In this document: one piece after another, positions 37,278-46,104 of the stretch | Numbering within the stretch: position 1 is the first letter of the stretch | Layout: every line of letters starts with the position of its first letter | Assembly: GCA_031550085.1 (NCBI GenBank) | Contig: JAVBOY010000021.1 | Coordinates: 11,771-75,770, forward strand | DNA: 64,000 bases | Origin: UBA4417 sp031550085 | GTDB taxonomy: Bacteria > Bacteroidota > Bacteroidia > Bacteroidales > UBA4417 | Direction of reading: 5' to 3' | Notes under the pieces: model-generated | The model's input: only the letters and a program-made list of their open reading frames with translations | Databases searched by the model: none | What the model was told of the DNA's origin: nothing | Position numbers and translations under genes: made by a program

Positions 37278-40200
37278 ATGCAATCCCACGAAACCATCCG
37301 CCCGGCGCAGCTTTCACTCCTGTCGCGCAAATATTATTTCAACGAAACGGCCTTTGACAGCCTGATGCAAAAGCGTATTTACAATGTGTTGCTGGTCGCC
37401 AGCAATTACGATGCTTTTATTTTGGAAAACGACGGCCGCATCGAAGAGCGTATTTTCCTGGAATATATGTCGCTCAACCTGAATTATCCGCCGCAATTTA
37501 CGCAAGTACCCGGCGAAAAGGAAGCTTTTGAGGTGTTGCAGCAAAAAAATATCGACCTGGTTATTTTCATGCTCAGTTGGGACGAGTTGGGGTCGTTTAC
37601 GGCCGGCGAACACATCAAAGCGCAATACCCGGATATCCCGGTTGTGGTGTTGTCGCCGTTTTCGCGCGAGGTTTCCTTGCGGGTAGCCTACAGCCAGTTG
37701 AAAGGGATCGATTATATTTTCAGTTGGCTGGGCAACAGCGATTTGATTTCAGCCATCGTGAAATTGATTGAAGATCGTATGAATGCCCGGCACGACATGC
37801 TGGATGTGGGAGTGCAGGCTATTTTGCTTATCGAAGATTCGGTTCGTTTTTACTCGAGCTACCTGCCCAATCTATACAAGATTGTGCTGAAACAATCGCA
37901 AACCTTTATGACCGAAGGGCTGAACGCTCACCAGCAAATGTTGCGCATGCGCGGACGGCCCAAAATTTTGCTGGCGCGCAATTACGAGGAAGCGGTTGAA
38001 ATTTACGATGAATTTAAGCAGCATTTGCTGGGTGTGGTTTCCGATATCAACTTCAACTACAAGGACACCAATTGCCCGGATGCCGGTTTGAAATTTTTGA
38101 ATTATGTGCGGAAGCAGGACGAGTTCATGTTTTTCCTGCTGCAATCCTCCGAGGAGAAATACGAAAAGGTTGCACACGATTTGGGAGTAAGTTTTTTGAA
38201 TAAAAACTCCAAAACCTTGTCGTTGGAATTGCGCGATTTTATGGTGCGTTACTTTGCTTTCGGCGATTTTATTTTTGTCGATCCGGATACAAACCGGGAA
38301 GTGGCGCGCGCTTCGGACCTGAAAACGTTGCAACAGCAGTTGCTGGTTATTCCCGACAATGTGTTGGAATACCATATTTACCGGAACCACCTCTCCAAGT
38401 GGTTGTTTGCAAGGGCTTTGTTCCCGTTGGCGGAATATTTCCGCGATTTACGCCCCGAACATTTTAAGGATTTGGCCGAAATCCGGCAATTTTTGTTTGA
38501 AGCCATTGCCGGTTACCGCTTTAACAAGGGACGCGGAATTATCGCCGAATTCAACACCGAAAGTTTTGATGAGTTTTCGACCTTTTCGCGTATCGGCGAA
38601 GGATCCATCGGCGGGAAAGCTCGCGGGTTGGCATTTTTGGATTCTTTAATCAAACGCAACCGTTTGTTCGACCGCTTTCCCGATGTGTCCATTTCCATTC
38701 CGAATACCTTGGTTTTGACCACGGATATTTTTGATGAATTCATGGAAATCAACGATTTATACAAAGTTACACTGGCTCCCCTCCCCGATTCGGAAATTTT
38801 AGAAGCTTTTAAATTGGCCCGGATCCCGCAACGGCTCGAAAATTCGTTGAAATCGTTGATTCAAGTGACCAGCAAACCCATTGCGGTACGCTCGTCCAGT
38901 TTGTTGGAAGATTCATACTACCAACCTTTTGCCGGTATTTACGCCACCTATTTGGTCCCGTCGGAACAAAAAAATCCATCCTTGATGCTCGATTTGCTGG
39001 CAACAGCCGTAAAAAGCGTATATGCTTCGGTATTTTACCAGGGAAGCAAAGCTTATATGGCGGCCACCAAAAATCTGATCGACGAAGAAAAAATGGCGAT
39101 TGTGCTGCAACAGATTGTGGGAAGCCATTTTGATAAATATTACTTTCCGACTTTTTCGGGTGTGGCGCGTTCCATCAACTTTTATCCCATTGAGCCGGAA
39201 AAACCGGGCGACGGCGTGGCCAGCATTGCCATCGGATTAGGAGAATACATTGTAGGCGGAGGAACCACGCTCCGGTTTTCGCCCAAATACCCGCGCAAAA
39301 TCATGCAACTCAGCACAACCGAAATGGCTTTACGCGAAACGCAAAAGCATTTTTACGCCCTGGATTTAAATCCGGAGCATTCCGATCCGCAAACCACCGG
39401 AAACCCCAACCTTATAGAGCTTGATATCGAAGAAGCTGCAGTAGATATGGGGTTCAAAGATTTGGTTTCGACTTACGATTTTGAAAACAACCAACTTCGG
39501 GAAGGAACAGGCATACAAGGCAAACGAGTGGTGACCTTTGCCAATATCTTGCAACACAACAGTTTCCCTTTGGCTGAAATCCTGTCCACTTGCTTGGATA
39601 TCGGACAAAAAGAAATCGGGAAGCCTATTGAAATCGAATTTGCCGTGGATTTGCACCGGCCGGCAGGAACCCCAAAAGCCTTTTACTTCCTGCAAATCCG
39701 CCCGATTGTGGAATCGAAAGAAGTACTTACTCAAAACATTGAAGAAACGCCTCAAGAGGACACCATTCTGGAATCCCGGTCGGTATTGGGCAACGGCCTG
39801 ATCAGCGACGTGTTTGACATCATTTACATCAAGCCCGAAACCTTCAATCCGGCGCGAAATCAGGAAACGGTGGAACAAATTGCCGCTTTGAACAAAAAAA
39901 TGTTGTGCGAACGAAAAAACTACATTCTGGTCGGGCCCGGCCGCTGGGGGTCGAGTGATCCGTGGTTGGGTATTCCGGTCAAATGGCAACAAATTTCGGG
40001 GGCACGCCTGATTGTGGAAAGCGGTTTAAAGAATTACCGCATCGACCCCAGCCAGGGCACCCACTTTTTCCAAAACCTGACTTCGTTCCGCGTGGGGTAT
40101 TTCACCATCAATCCGTTCCGGAACGATGGTTTTTTTGATCTGGATTTTTTATCGCAGCAGCCCGCCGAATATGAAGATGATATGATCCGGCATGTCCGCT

Positions 40201-40292
40201 TCCCCGATCCATTGATCATTAAAATCGATGCGCAAAAAAATGTGGGTGTGGTGCTGAAACCGGGCGTGGAAGAACCGGAAAACGAGGAATAA
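37278..40292 (+). CDS. Tandem receiver domains fused to PEP-synthase/PPDK N-terminal (ATP-grasp) domain
   Basis: The start at ATG 37278 (MQSHETIRPA) gives 1004 residues. Residues 35-160 form a receiver-like domain without the usual acidic pocket. Residues 181-320 look like an intact receiver: acidic pair E186-D187 in LLIEDS, phosphoacceptor D256 in VVSDI, Ser290/291 in LLQSS, and K309 in FLNKNS. From about 440 onward it resembles the ATP-binding domain of PEP synthase or pyruvate phosphate dikinase (IGGKARGLAFL, PIAVRSSSLLEDS, PFAGIYATYL, then FYFLQIRPI). I see no phosphohistidine swivel motif (GGxTxHAA) and no C-terminal TIM barrel, so the classic reaction cannot be complete in this protein. 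Confidence 0.85.
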   Translation: MQSHETIRPAQLSLLSRKYYFNETAFDSLMQKRIYNVLLVASNYDAFILENDGRIEERIFLEYMSLNLNYPPQFTQVPGEKEAFEVLQQKNIDLVIFMLSWDELGSFTAGEHIKAQYPDIPVVVLSPFSREVSLRVAYSQLKGIDYIFSWLGNSDLISAIVKLIEDRMNARHDMLDVGVQAILLIEDSVRFYSSYLPNLYKIVLKQSQTFMTEGLNAHQQMLRMRGRPKILLARNYEEAVEIYDEFKQHLLGVVSDINFNYKDTNCPDAGLKFLNYVRKQDEFMFFLLQSSEEKYEKVAHDLGVSFLNKNSKTLSLELRDFMVRYFAFGDFIFVDPDTNREVARASDLKTLQQQLLVIPDNVLEYHIYRNHLSKWLFARALFPLAEYFRDLRPEHFKDLAEIRQFLFEAIAGYRFNKGRGIIAEFNTESFDEFSTFSRIGEGSIGGKARGLAFLDSLIKRNRLFDRFPDVSISIPNTLVLTTDIFDEFMEINDLYKVTLAPLPDSEILEAFKLARIPQRLENSLKSLIQVTSKPIAVRSSSLLEDSYYQPFAGIYATYLVPSEQKNPSLMLDLLATAVKSVYASVFYQGSKAYMAATKNLIDEEKMAIVLQQIVGSHFDKYYFPTFSGVARSINFYPIEPEKPGDGVASIAIGLGEYIVGGGTTLRFSPKYPRKIMQLSTTEMALRETQKHFYALDLNPEHSDPQTTGNPNLIELDIEEAAVDMGFKDLVSTYDFENNQLREGTGIQGKRVVTFANILQHNSFPLAEILSTCLDIGQKEIGKPIEIEFAVDLHRPAGTPKAFYFLQIRPIVESKEVLTQNIEETPQEDTILESRSVLGNGLISDVFDIIYIKPETFNPARNQETVEQIAALNKKMLCERKNYILVGPGRWGSSDPWLGIPVKWQQISGARLIVESGLKNYRIDPSQGTHFFQNLTSFRVGYFTINPFRNDGFFDLDFLSQQPAEYEDDMIRHVRFPDPLIIKIDAQKNVGVVLKPGVEEPENEE

Positions 40293-40311
40293 AAACTTTT
40301 GTTTTATTTCT

Positions 40312-40680
40312 ATGATGCAGTATAATGGAATTGTGTCGCCCGTTACAAATTAATACGGTAACCGATTGAAATGGTGGTATCAAGGTTATAGAATTCAACA
40401 TCACGGCTAACTTACCGGTTACCCTCGGTTTGAACTTGTGCAAAAATTGCACAGGTTGCTTCTTTTATCAGTTCGCCTTCCTGATAAATATTTGCCAAAT
40501 GTTTCGTAATGACACTTCGATCTACGTCAAACAATGTCGCAATCAGTTTTTGAGTAAGCCAAACCGTATTATCTTGGATACGTACCTCAATGATATCTCC
40601 TCCCGATTGATTTGTAAATATCAAAAACTCGGCAGTACTGTTCCGGATTTGGAATTTAATTATTTGGGGCCATAATTTAT
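40312..40680 (-). pseudogene. Decayed RhuM-family (Fic/DOC-associated virulence) gene remnant
   Basis: On the minus strand a frame reads RNSTAEFLIFTNQSGG, IEVRIQDNTVWLTQKLIATLF, DVDRSVITKHLANIYQEGEL and AIFAQVQTEGNR, a close match to the N-terminal part of RhuM-type proteins. It then meets TAA at about 40412, after which the same frame goes on VSRDVEFYNLDTTISIGYRINL, a second TAA, and RATQF, the usual continuation of this family. The two stops replace single codons in an otherwise collinear match, so nonsense mutation is the simplest reading. The 3' two thirds of a full-length gene (about 330 residues) is absent. No start codon is clear. It is an old phage or island remnant. Confidence 0.75.
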
Positions 40681-40903
40681 TTTGTGATTATTTGTCTCTG
40701 GCTCTTTATCCCTCTGTATATTTTTTACAAGTACATTATTTAGACTCTTTCGTTCACTCTTCATTAAAAACAGAGAGGCACTTGCAAATATATCGATCAA
40801 AATCCAATAATCCAGTCGTTTCTGATGATTTAGTTTTCAACAAGATCCTTGTTAAAAAATCATGATAGTAGATTTCATCAAAAAAAATGAGATTCTCGAA
40901 AAA

Positions 40904-40941
40904 TTAAAATCCCTGAAATTCTGATTTCCAGGGATTTTAAT
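40904..40941 (-). terminator. Strong hairpin downstream of talC
   Basis: TTAAAATCCCTG and CCAGGGATTTTAA form a stem with one bulge and a short loop, and A/T runs flank both sides. It lies 60 bases past the talC stop on the minus strand. The rest of the gap 40681-41001 shows no gene. Confidence 0.75.
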
Positions 40942-41001
40942 TTAAAACATTTTATGCTGCCTCCGGCAACAAACAATTTTTCAACCGGTCGAATCTGTTT
41001 G

Positions 41002-41655
41002 CTAACCCAATTTCTTGGCGTCTTCCACAAATTGCGCGACACCCAAGGTGGTTAACGGGTGGTTCAGCAAGCCCAAAATAGAATTTAACGGGCTGGTAAT
41101 CACATCGGCGCCAATTTCGGCACATTTTACAATATGCATCGTATTGCGGATGGATGCCGCCAACACCTGTGTTTCAAAAGCATGCAGGTTGAAAATATCC
41201 ACAATTTGGGCAATCAGTTCCAAGCCGTCCACACAAGTATCGTCAATGCGTCCGATAAAAGGCGAAACATAGGTTGCTCCGGCTTTTGCCGCCAAAATAG
41301 CCTGTCCGGCCGAAAACACCAAGGTGCAATTGGTTTTGATTCCTTTGTTGGAGAAATATCGAATCGCTTTTACGCCGTCTTTCAGCATCGGGATTTTCAC
41401 CACAATGTTTTCATGCAACGAAGCCAACAGTTCGCCTTCGCGTACCATGCCGTCGAAATCGGTGGCAAATACTTCGGCACTTACGGGGCCCGATACGATG
41501 TTGCAAATATCCACATAATGCTTTAAAATCGCATCCATCCCTTTGATACCTTCTTTTGCCATCAAAGTCGGGTTGGTGGTTACGCCGTCTAAAATACCCA
41601 ATTCGTGGGCCTCGCGGATTTGAGCTATGTTTGCGGTATCGATAAAGAATTTCAT
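41002..41655 (-). CDS. Fructose-6-phosphate aldolase / transaldolase-like protein
   Basis: The 217-residue protein is the short, decameric type of transaldolase: MKFFIDTANIAQIREA, GVTTNPTLMAKEG, the Schiff-base lysine in NIVVKIPML near residue 86, NCTLVFSAGQAI and ASIRNTMHI. Bacteroidota lack a full-length TalB in many cases and use this form, so a transaldolase role in the pentose phosphate pathway is more likely than fructose-6-phosphate aldolase activity; the sequence does not settle it. It is preceded on the minus strand by a G-poor modular element and by the SRP RNA gene. Confidence 0.93.
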   Translation of the reverse strand: MKFFIDTANIAQIREAHELGILDGVTTNPTLMAKEGIKGMDAILKHYVDICNIVSGPVSAEVFATDFDGMVREGELLASLHENIVVKIPMLKDGVKAIRYFSNKGIKTNCTLVFSAGQAILAAKAGATYVSPFIGRIDDTCVDGLELIAQIVDIFNLHAFETQVLAASIRNTMHIVKCAEIGADVITSPLNSILGLLNHPLTTLGVAQFVEDAKKLG

Positions 41656-41980
41656 GGTTAAGGGGATTTATTTATGATTGCTAAGTTGCTTAATCTGTTA
41701 AAATGTTGAATCGTTGAGGTGTTGAACCGTTTATTTATATTTTAAAACCCTTTCTACTTTCTCCTAAAAAAGTTACGCTGAGTACCACTGAGAATTCACT
41801 GAGTTTCGCTGAGGTCTCCTATCAACTTGTTTACTAGTCTACTCGTTTACTTGTATCTAAAAAACCACTTTCAATTTTCAACTTTCCATTTTCAATTAAA
41901 AAGTTGCACAGAGTACCTCGTCAACTTGTATCTAGTTTACTAGTCCACTAGTTTACTTGTATCTGAAACTCATTTTTAAC
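41656..41980 (-). repeat. G-poor modular intergenic element, copy 3 (before talC)
   Basis: Read in the sense of talC the element has TTTCAGATACAAGTAAACTAG, GAAAATGGAAAGTTGAAAATTG, a second TTTTTAGATACAAGTAAACG, CTCAGCGAAACTCAGTGAAT words, GAGAAAGTAGAAAGGG, AAATAAACGGTTCAACACC and CTCAACGATTCAACA close to the ATG. Bases 41771-41837 match 63798-63864 almost exactly. Confidence 0.75.
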
Positions 41981-41981
41981 T

Positions 41982-42088
41982 AAAAAAAGGGTAAGCTACT
42001 TACATTGCACCGCTACAACCTTCTACCCTTGCTGTATTCCTACCCTGGGGGAGTTCGAAAGGAGCTGGTCATGTAAGACTTACCCGGG
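41982..42088 (-). ncRNA. ffs: Signal recognition particle RNA, small bacterial type
   Basis: The minus strand carries the conserved domain IV hairpin: CAGG on the 5' side, GTAGGAATAC with the GGAA tetraloop, and AGCA on the 3' side, i.e. the SRP symmetric loop to which Ffh binds. A terminal helix closes GGGTAAG (5' end, at 42085-42079) with CTTACCC (42 kb side 41995-41989), followed by seven T residues that end transcription. The RNA of about 100 bases is the 4.5S-like form without an Alu domain. A perfect -7 box TACCTTTG lies just upstream at 42091-42098. Confidence 0.92.
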
Positions 42089-42090
42089 TG

Positions 42091-42098
42091 CAAAGGTA
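42091..42098 (-). promoter_or_regulatory. -7 promoter element for the SRP RNA gene
   Basis: The minus strand reads TACCTTTG followed by CACCC, placing the RNA start at about 42085-42088, exactly at the base of the terminal helix. Confidence 0.75.
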
Positions 42099-42163
42099 GA
42101 AACTTTTTGATACCGATAAAGGTTTTCGCCAAAAAAATTCTTACTTTTTCCTTTTAAGTTTGT

Positions 42164-42171
42164 TACTTTTG
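42164..42171 (+). promoter_or_regulatory. -7 promoter element for the DUF4199 operon
   Basis: TACTTTTG is an exact TAnnTTTG followed by CA, 34 bases before the DUF4199 ATG at 42205. Confidence 0.6.
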
Positions 42172-42204
42172 CATTTATTTTCAATTTTTAAACAACTTAA
42201 AATC

Positions 42205-42783
42205 ATGGAAACAAAACCTCGCTCTCTTTTTCAAAATTCCCTGATCTGGGGATTGATTACCGGCGGAATGCTTATTTTATTCAGCTTGTTTCTCTATATC
42301 TTCGACCTGATGGGGAATAAGTCCATGGCGTATTTCTCCTATCTTTTGATTGTCCTCGGATTGGTTTTGGGCACCCTTCAATACCGCAACAAATCGCTGG
42401 GCGGATATATTTCCTATGGACAAAGCTTGGCTTCAGGGGTTTTGATTGCTTTATTCGCCGGAATTATCAGCGCTTTGTTTACTTTTATTTTCTTCACCTA
42501 TGTTGATCCGGCAGCTTATCAAGCCATTGTGAATGCTCAGTTTGAAAAAGTCGCCAATGATTTAAGCGCCAAGGGATTGACAGATGAACAAATCGACAAT
42601 GCCATTGAAATGGGGAAAAAGTTCTCAAGCCCATTGATCACGACCCTTTCTTCCATGTTTATGACCCCGCTTGTCGGAACCATTTTGATGCTGATTATTT
42701 CTATTTTTATTAAAAAGAATAACAATAGCTTCGAAGCATTTATCCACCAAGTAGACAACGAACAAAACACTCCCAACAGCTAA
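42205..42783 (+). CDS. DUF4199 membrane protein
   Basis: The start at ATG 42205 (METKPRSLFQNSLIWGLITGG) gives 192 residues; 15 codons upstream lie in the promoter region. Four hydrophobic segments are visible: LIWGLITGGMLILFSLFLYIF, YLLIVLGLVLG, LASGVLIALFAGIISALFTFIFF and MFMTPLVGTILMLIISIFI, with a basic/Asn-rich tail. This is the DUF4199 pattern found next to glycosyltransferases in Bacteroidota. The role is unknown. Its TAA overlaps the ATG of the next gene by one base (TAATG), so the two are coupled. Confidence 0.88.
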   Translation: METKPRSLFQNSLIWGLITGGMLILFSLFLYIFDLMGNKSMAYFSYLLIVLGLVLGTLQYRNKSLGGYISYGQSLASGVLIALFAGIISALFTFIFFTYVDPAAYQAIVNAQFEKVANDLSAKGLTDEQIDNAIEMGKKFSSPLITTLSSMFMTPLVGTILMLIISIFIKKNNNSFEAFIHQVDNEQNTPNS

Positions 42784-43718
42784 TGGATATTTCGGTTATT
42801 GTACCGCTATTAAATGAAGAGGAATCGTTGCCCGAGCTTTGCCAATGGATTGAGCGGGTGATGAGCGAACATCACTTTTCGTACGAAATTATTTTGGTTG
42901 ACGACGGCAGCACCGACCAATCCTGGAACGTAATTAAACGGTTAAACCAGGAAAAGCCGCAAATCAAAGGCGTCAAATTCCGCCGCAACTACGGGAAATC
43001 GGCCGCCTTAAATATCGGTTTCCAGGCAGCACAAGGCAATGTGGTAATTACCATGGATGCCGACCTGCAGGATTCACCCGACGAAATTCCCGAATTGTAT
43101 GAAATGATTACACAAAAGGGATTTCATTTGGTTTCGGGTTGGAAGAAAAAACGCTACGATTCAAAGCTGGCTAAAAATATTCCATCTAAATTTTTCAACT
43201 GGACGGCACGCCGCATGTCGGGGATCAAGCTGCACGACTTCAATTGTGGCTTGAAAGCTTACCGGAACGACGTCGTAAAATCGATTGAAGTATTCGGCGA
43301 AATGCACCGCTACATCCCCATTATTGCGAAATGGGCTGGATTTAAGAAAATCGGCGAAAAAGTGGTAGAACATCGCAAACGCAAATACGGCGAAACCAAA
43401 TTCGGCTGGAATCGTTTTGTAAACGGCTTTTTGGATTTGATTACCATTTCCTTTGTGTCAAAATTCGGGAAACGCCCCATGCACTTTTTCGGTTTGTTGG
43501 GAACGTTGCTGTTCCTGGCCGGTTTCATCATCGCCTGTTCGTTGGCTTATGATAAATATGTGCTAAACATTTACCGCATGACCGAACGCCCCACGTTTTA
43601 CTTTGGTTTGCTGGCCATGATGCTGGGAACCATGTTGTTTTTAGGCGGATTCCTGGGTGAACTTATTGTACGGAACTCTGTTGAAAGGAATCATTATTTA
43701 ATTGAAGAAGAAATTTAA
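42783..43718 (+). CDS. Family 2 glycosyltransferase, polyprenyl-phosphate transferase type
   Basis: The 311-residue enzyme has the GT2 nucleotide-binding core (ISVIVPLLNEEESLPEL, LVDDGSTDQSW, NYGKSAALNIGF) and the acidic metal site VITMDADLQDSPDEI. The C-terminus has two transmembrane segments (FFGLLGTLLFLAGFIIACSL and FGLLAMMLGTMLFLGGFLGEL). This matches the DPM1/GtrB group that makes polyprenyl-phosphate sugars for membrane glycosylation. It is the second gene of a two-gene coupled unit with DUF4199; a G-poor element separates it from the methyltransferase gene. Confidence 0.92.
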   Translation: MDISVIVPLLNEEESLPELCQWIERVMSEHHFSYEIILVDDGSTDQSWNVIKRLNQEKPQIKGVKFRRNYGKSAALNIGFQAAQGNVVITMDADLQDSPDEIPELYEMITQKGFHLVSGWKKKRYDSKLAKNIPSKFFNWTARRMSGIKLHDFNCGLKAYRNDVVKSIEVFGEMHRYIPIIAKWAGFKKIGEKVVEHRKRKYGETKFGWNRFVNGFLDLITISFVSKFGKRPMHFFGLLGTLLFLAGFIIACSLAYDKYVLNIYRMTERPTFYFGLLAMMLGTMLFLGGFLGELIVRNSVERNHYLIEEEI

Positions 43719-43865
43719 TTCCGTTGAAAATTGAGAATTGAAAGTTGAAAATGCTTTTGTTACAAGCTTTTCCTTCTGTTCACCCTTCACTATTCCCTTT
43801 TCACCAATTAACAAAAAACGCACAACGAAAAACTCGTTACTCATTACTCGTCACATAAAAATTAA
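43719..43865 (+). repeat. G-poor modular intergenic element, copy 4 (before the methyltransferase gene)
   Basis: A short copy, again in the sense of the downstream gene: TTGAAAATTGAGAATTGAAAG, then CACCCTTCACTATTCCC and CACCAATTAACAAAAAACGC, CTCGTTACTCATTACTCG and ACAT, ending 4 bases before the ATG. Confidence 0.6.
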
Positions 43866-44630
43866 ATGAAAAAACTGATCCGATTTTTTCTACGTCATAT
43901 ACCCCGGAAGTATTTACAACGGTTTGTACAATTTACAACCCAACTATTGTCTGTTTTTTATATCGGAAATAAGGTGGAATGCCCTGTTTGCGGCAAACAT
44001 TACCGAAAGTTCCTGCCCTACGGCTATGTGCATTCCCGCGAAAATGCGCTTTGCCAGAATTGTTTGGCCCTGGAACGGCACCGCTTGATGTGGTTGTACT
44101 TAAAACAAGAAACAAATTTCTTTTCGGAACCGGCAAAATTGTTGCATGTGGCGCCCGAACATTGTTTTATCAAGCGTTTTGAAGCCTTGCCGAATATCGA
44201 CTACATTACCGCCGATTTGGAATCGCCCTGGGCCAAAGTAAAAATGGACGTCCAGAACATTCCGTTCGAAGAAAATACGTTCGACATTGTCTTTTGCAAC
44301 CACATTATGGAGCACGTGGACAGCGACTTGCAGGCGCTCAGCGAATTGTACCGCGTGATGAAACCCAATGCCTGGGGAATTATCCTTTCGCCCATCAATC
44401 CGGCACGAAAGGTGACGTATGAAGATCCGTCCATCGTAGACCCGTTGGAGCGGGAAAAGCATTTCGGCCAAAAAGACCATTTGCGCGAATATGGGTTGGA
44501 TTATGCCGAACGGCTTTCCAAATGCGGTTTTCAAGTGGAAGAAAATCATTTTTCCGCAAAACTTCCACCCAACCTTGCCCGTCGCTATGCTTTGCAGCCA
44601 AACGAGAAATTGTACATTGTAAGGAAATAA
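43866..44630 (+). CDS. Class I SAM-dependent methyltransferase with zinc-ribbon
   Basis: The 254-residue protein starts with a basic amphipathic segment and a probable zinc ribbon (CPVCGKHYRKF and CQNCLALERHR, residues about 38-65). The methyltransferase core follows: LLHVAPEHCF (motif I form), DYITADLESPW, and DVQNIPFEENTFDIVFCNHIMEHV, the usual acceptor region of family 11-type enzymes. The substrate is unknown; position between GT2 and GT4 genes suggests methylation of a glycan residue or lipid carrier. The next gene follows after 5 bases. Confidence 0.85.
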   Translation: MKKLIRFFLRHIPRKYLQRFVQFTTQLLSVFYIGNKVECPVCGKHYRKFLPYGYVHSRENALCQNCLALERHRLMWLYLKQETNFFSEPAKLLHVAPEHCFIKRFEALPNIDYITADLESPWAKVKMDVQNIPFEENTFDIVFCNHIMEHVDSDLQALSELYRVMKPNAWGIILSPINPARKVTYEDPSIVDPLEREKHFGQKDHLREYGLDYAERLSKCGFQVEENHFSAKLPPNLARRYALQPNEKLYIVRK

Positions 44631-44635
44631 AAAAT

Positions 44636-45775
44636 ATGAAAGTTATTATTATCGGTTCTGCCTATCCTTTGCGGGGCGGCGGGATTACGACGTTTAACGA
44701 ACGCCTGGCAAAAGCTTTTGCCGATGCAAATCATGAAGTAGCCATTTATTCATTTTCATTACAATATCCATCTATTTTTTTCCCGGGAAAAACGCAATAT
44801 TCTGAAGATACACCGCCCGAAAATCTGGATATCCGCGTTAAAATCAATTCCATCAATCCGTTTAACTGGTACAAGGTTGGAAAAGAAATCCGGAAGCTAC
44901 AGCCCGATCTGGTAGTGGTTCGCTATTGGATTCCTTTTATGGCGCCGTGCCTGGGAACCATTTGCCGGAAAATCCGTAAAAATAAAAAGACCCGGATCGT
45001 TGCCATTACCGATAACATCATCCCGCACGAAAAATTTCCCTTTGCAAAACTGCTGACACGCTATTTCGTAAAAAGCTGTGACGCTTTTGTGACCATGTCG
45101 AAAGCCGTTCTAAACGATTTGAACCGGTTCGACCAAAAAAAGCCCCGGACGTATCACCCGCATCCGCTCTATGATAATTATGGAGATCCCGTGGAAAAGC
45201 AAACTGCAAAACGCCATTTAAACCTTAAAGAAACCAGTCGTTACATCCTATTTTTCGGATTGATCCGCCCCTACAAAGGATTGGATCTGTTGTTGAAAGC
45301 GTTTGCCGATGAATCCGTCAAGAAGCTGGGCCTGAAACTAATTGTGGCCGGCGAGTTTTATGTAGATCAAAAACCTTATCTGGATATTATTGAACAAAAT
45401 AATTTGCATGATTCTGTGCTTTTGCACACGCATTTCATTCCAAATTCACAGGTAGCTGATTACTTCTGTGCTGCCGATTTGGTGGTGCAACCTTACAAAG
45501 ATGCCACGCAAAGCGGCGTAACCCAAATAGCCTACCATTTCAACAAACCCATGGTAGTTACCAATGTCGGTGGATTACCGGAATTAGTCCCTGATGGCAA
45601 AGTAGGTTTTGTGGTAAATCCCGATATTCATGAAATTTCTAACGCTATTTTGCGTTTTTATACCGAAAATCGCGAGCAGGAATTTTCGGAAAACATGAAC
45701 CAGGAAAAACAAAAATTCTCCTGGGAAAGCTTGTTGGAAACCTTACTTAGTGAAAAATTGAACGTTGAAAATTGA
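44636..45775 (+). CDS. Glycosyltransferase family 4
   Basis: The start at ATG 44636 (MKVIIIGSAYPLRGGGITTFN) gives 379 residues; 38 codons upstream overlap the methyltransferase gene and are not supported. The N-terminal loop RGGGITTFNERLAKA and the C-terminal signatures LFFGLIRPYKGLDLLLKAF, CAADLVVQPYKDATQSGV and GLPELVPDGKVGFVV (the EX7E-like donor site) place it in GT4. Acceptor and donor are unknown. It is the last gene before the heptose block and forms a pair with the methyltransferase. Confidence 0.9.
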   Translation: MKVIIIGSAYPLRGGGITTFNERLAKAFADANHEVAIYSFSLQYPSIFFPGKTQYSEDTPPENLDIRVKINSINPFNWYKVGKEIRKLQPDLVVVRYWIPFMAPCLGTICRKIRKNKKTRIVAITDNIIPHEKFPFAKLLTRYFVKSCDAFVTMSKAVLNDLNRFDQKKPRTYHPHPLYDNYGDPVEKQTAKRHLNLKETSRYILFFGLIRPYKGLDLLLKAFADESVKKLGLKLIVAGEFYVDQKPYLDIIEQNNLHDSVLLHTHFIPNSQVADYFCAADLVVQPYKDATQSGVTQIAYHFNKPMVVTNVGGLPELVPDGKVGFVVNPDIHEISNAILRFYTENREQEFSENMNQEKQKFSWESLLETLLSEKLNVEN

Positions 45776-46104
45776 AAATGAATATTTTAGTTACTGGTTT
45801 ACCTTGTACCCTGAACCTTTCACCCTTCACAGTTCACACTTCACATTATGCGATTAAAACAGAATATTATTAGATTAAATTATCGCAATTAGCAAAGCCA
45901 AGCATACCAGCATTTCTCCATTCACCCGTCACTGTTCATATTTCACAAATAAACGGTTCAACAACTCAACGATTCAACAGTTCAACAAAAAACACACTTG
46001 TACCCTTAATCATTTCACTGTTCACGCTTCACACTTCACAAATAATCAATTCAACAGTCCAACAACTCAATAAAACCGATTCCTGAAAACACCAAATAAA
46101 ACGC
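45776..46104 (+). repeat. G-poor modular intergenic element, copy 5 (before hddA)
   Basis: In the sense of hddA the order is GAAAATTGAAAATG, CCTTGTACCCTGAACC, CACCCTTCACAGTTCACA, the GCGATTAAAACAG module (45850-45884), a unique part, CATTCACCCGTCACTGTTC, ATAAACGGTTCAACAACTC, AACGATTCAACAGTTCAAC, and CACTGTTCACGCTTCACAC followed by AATAATCAATTCAACAG. The last part matches copy 2 and the middle matches copy 3. Confidence 0.75.
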
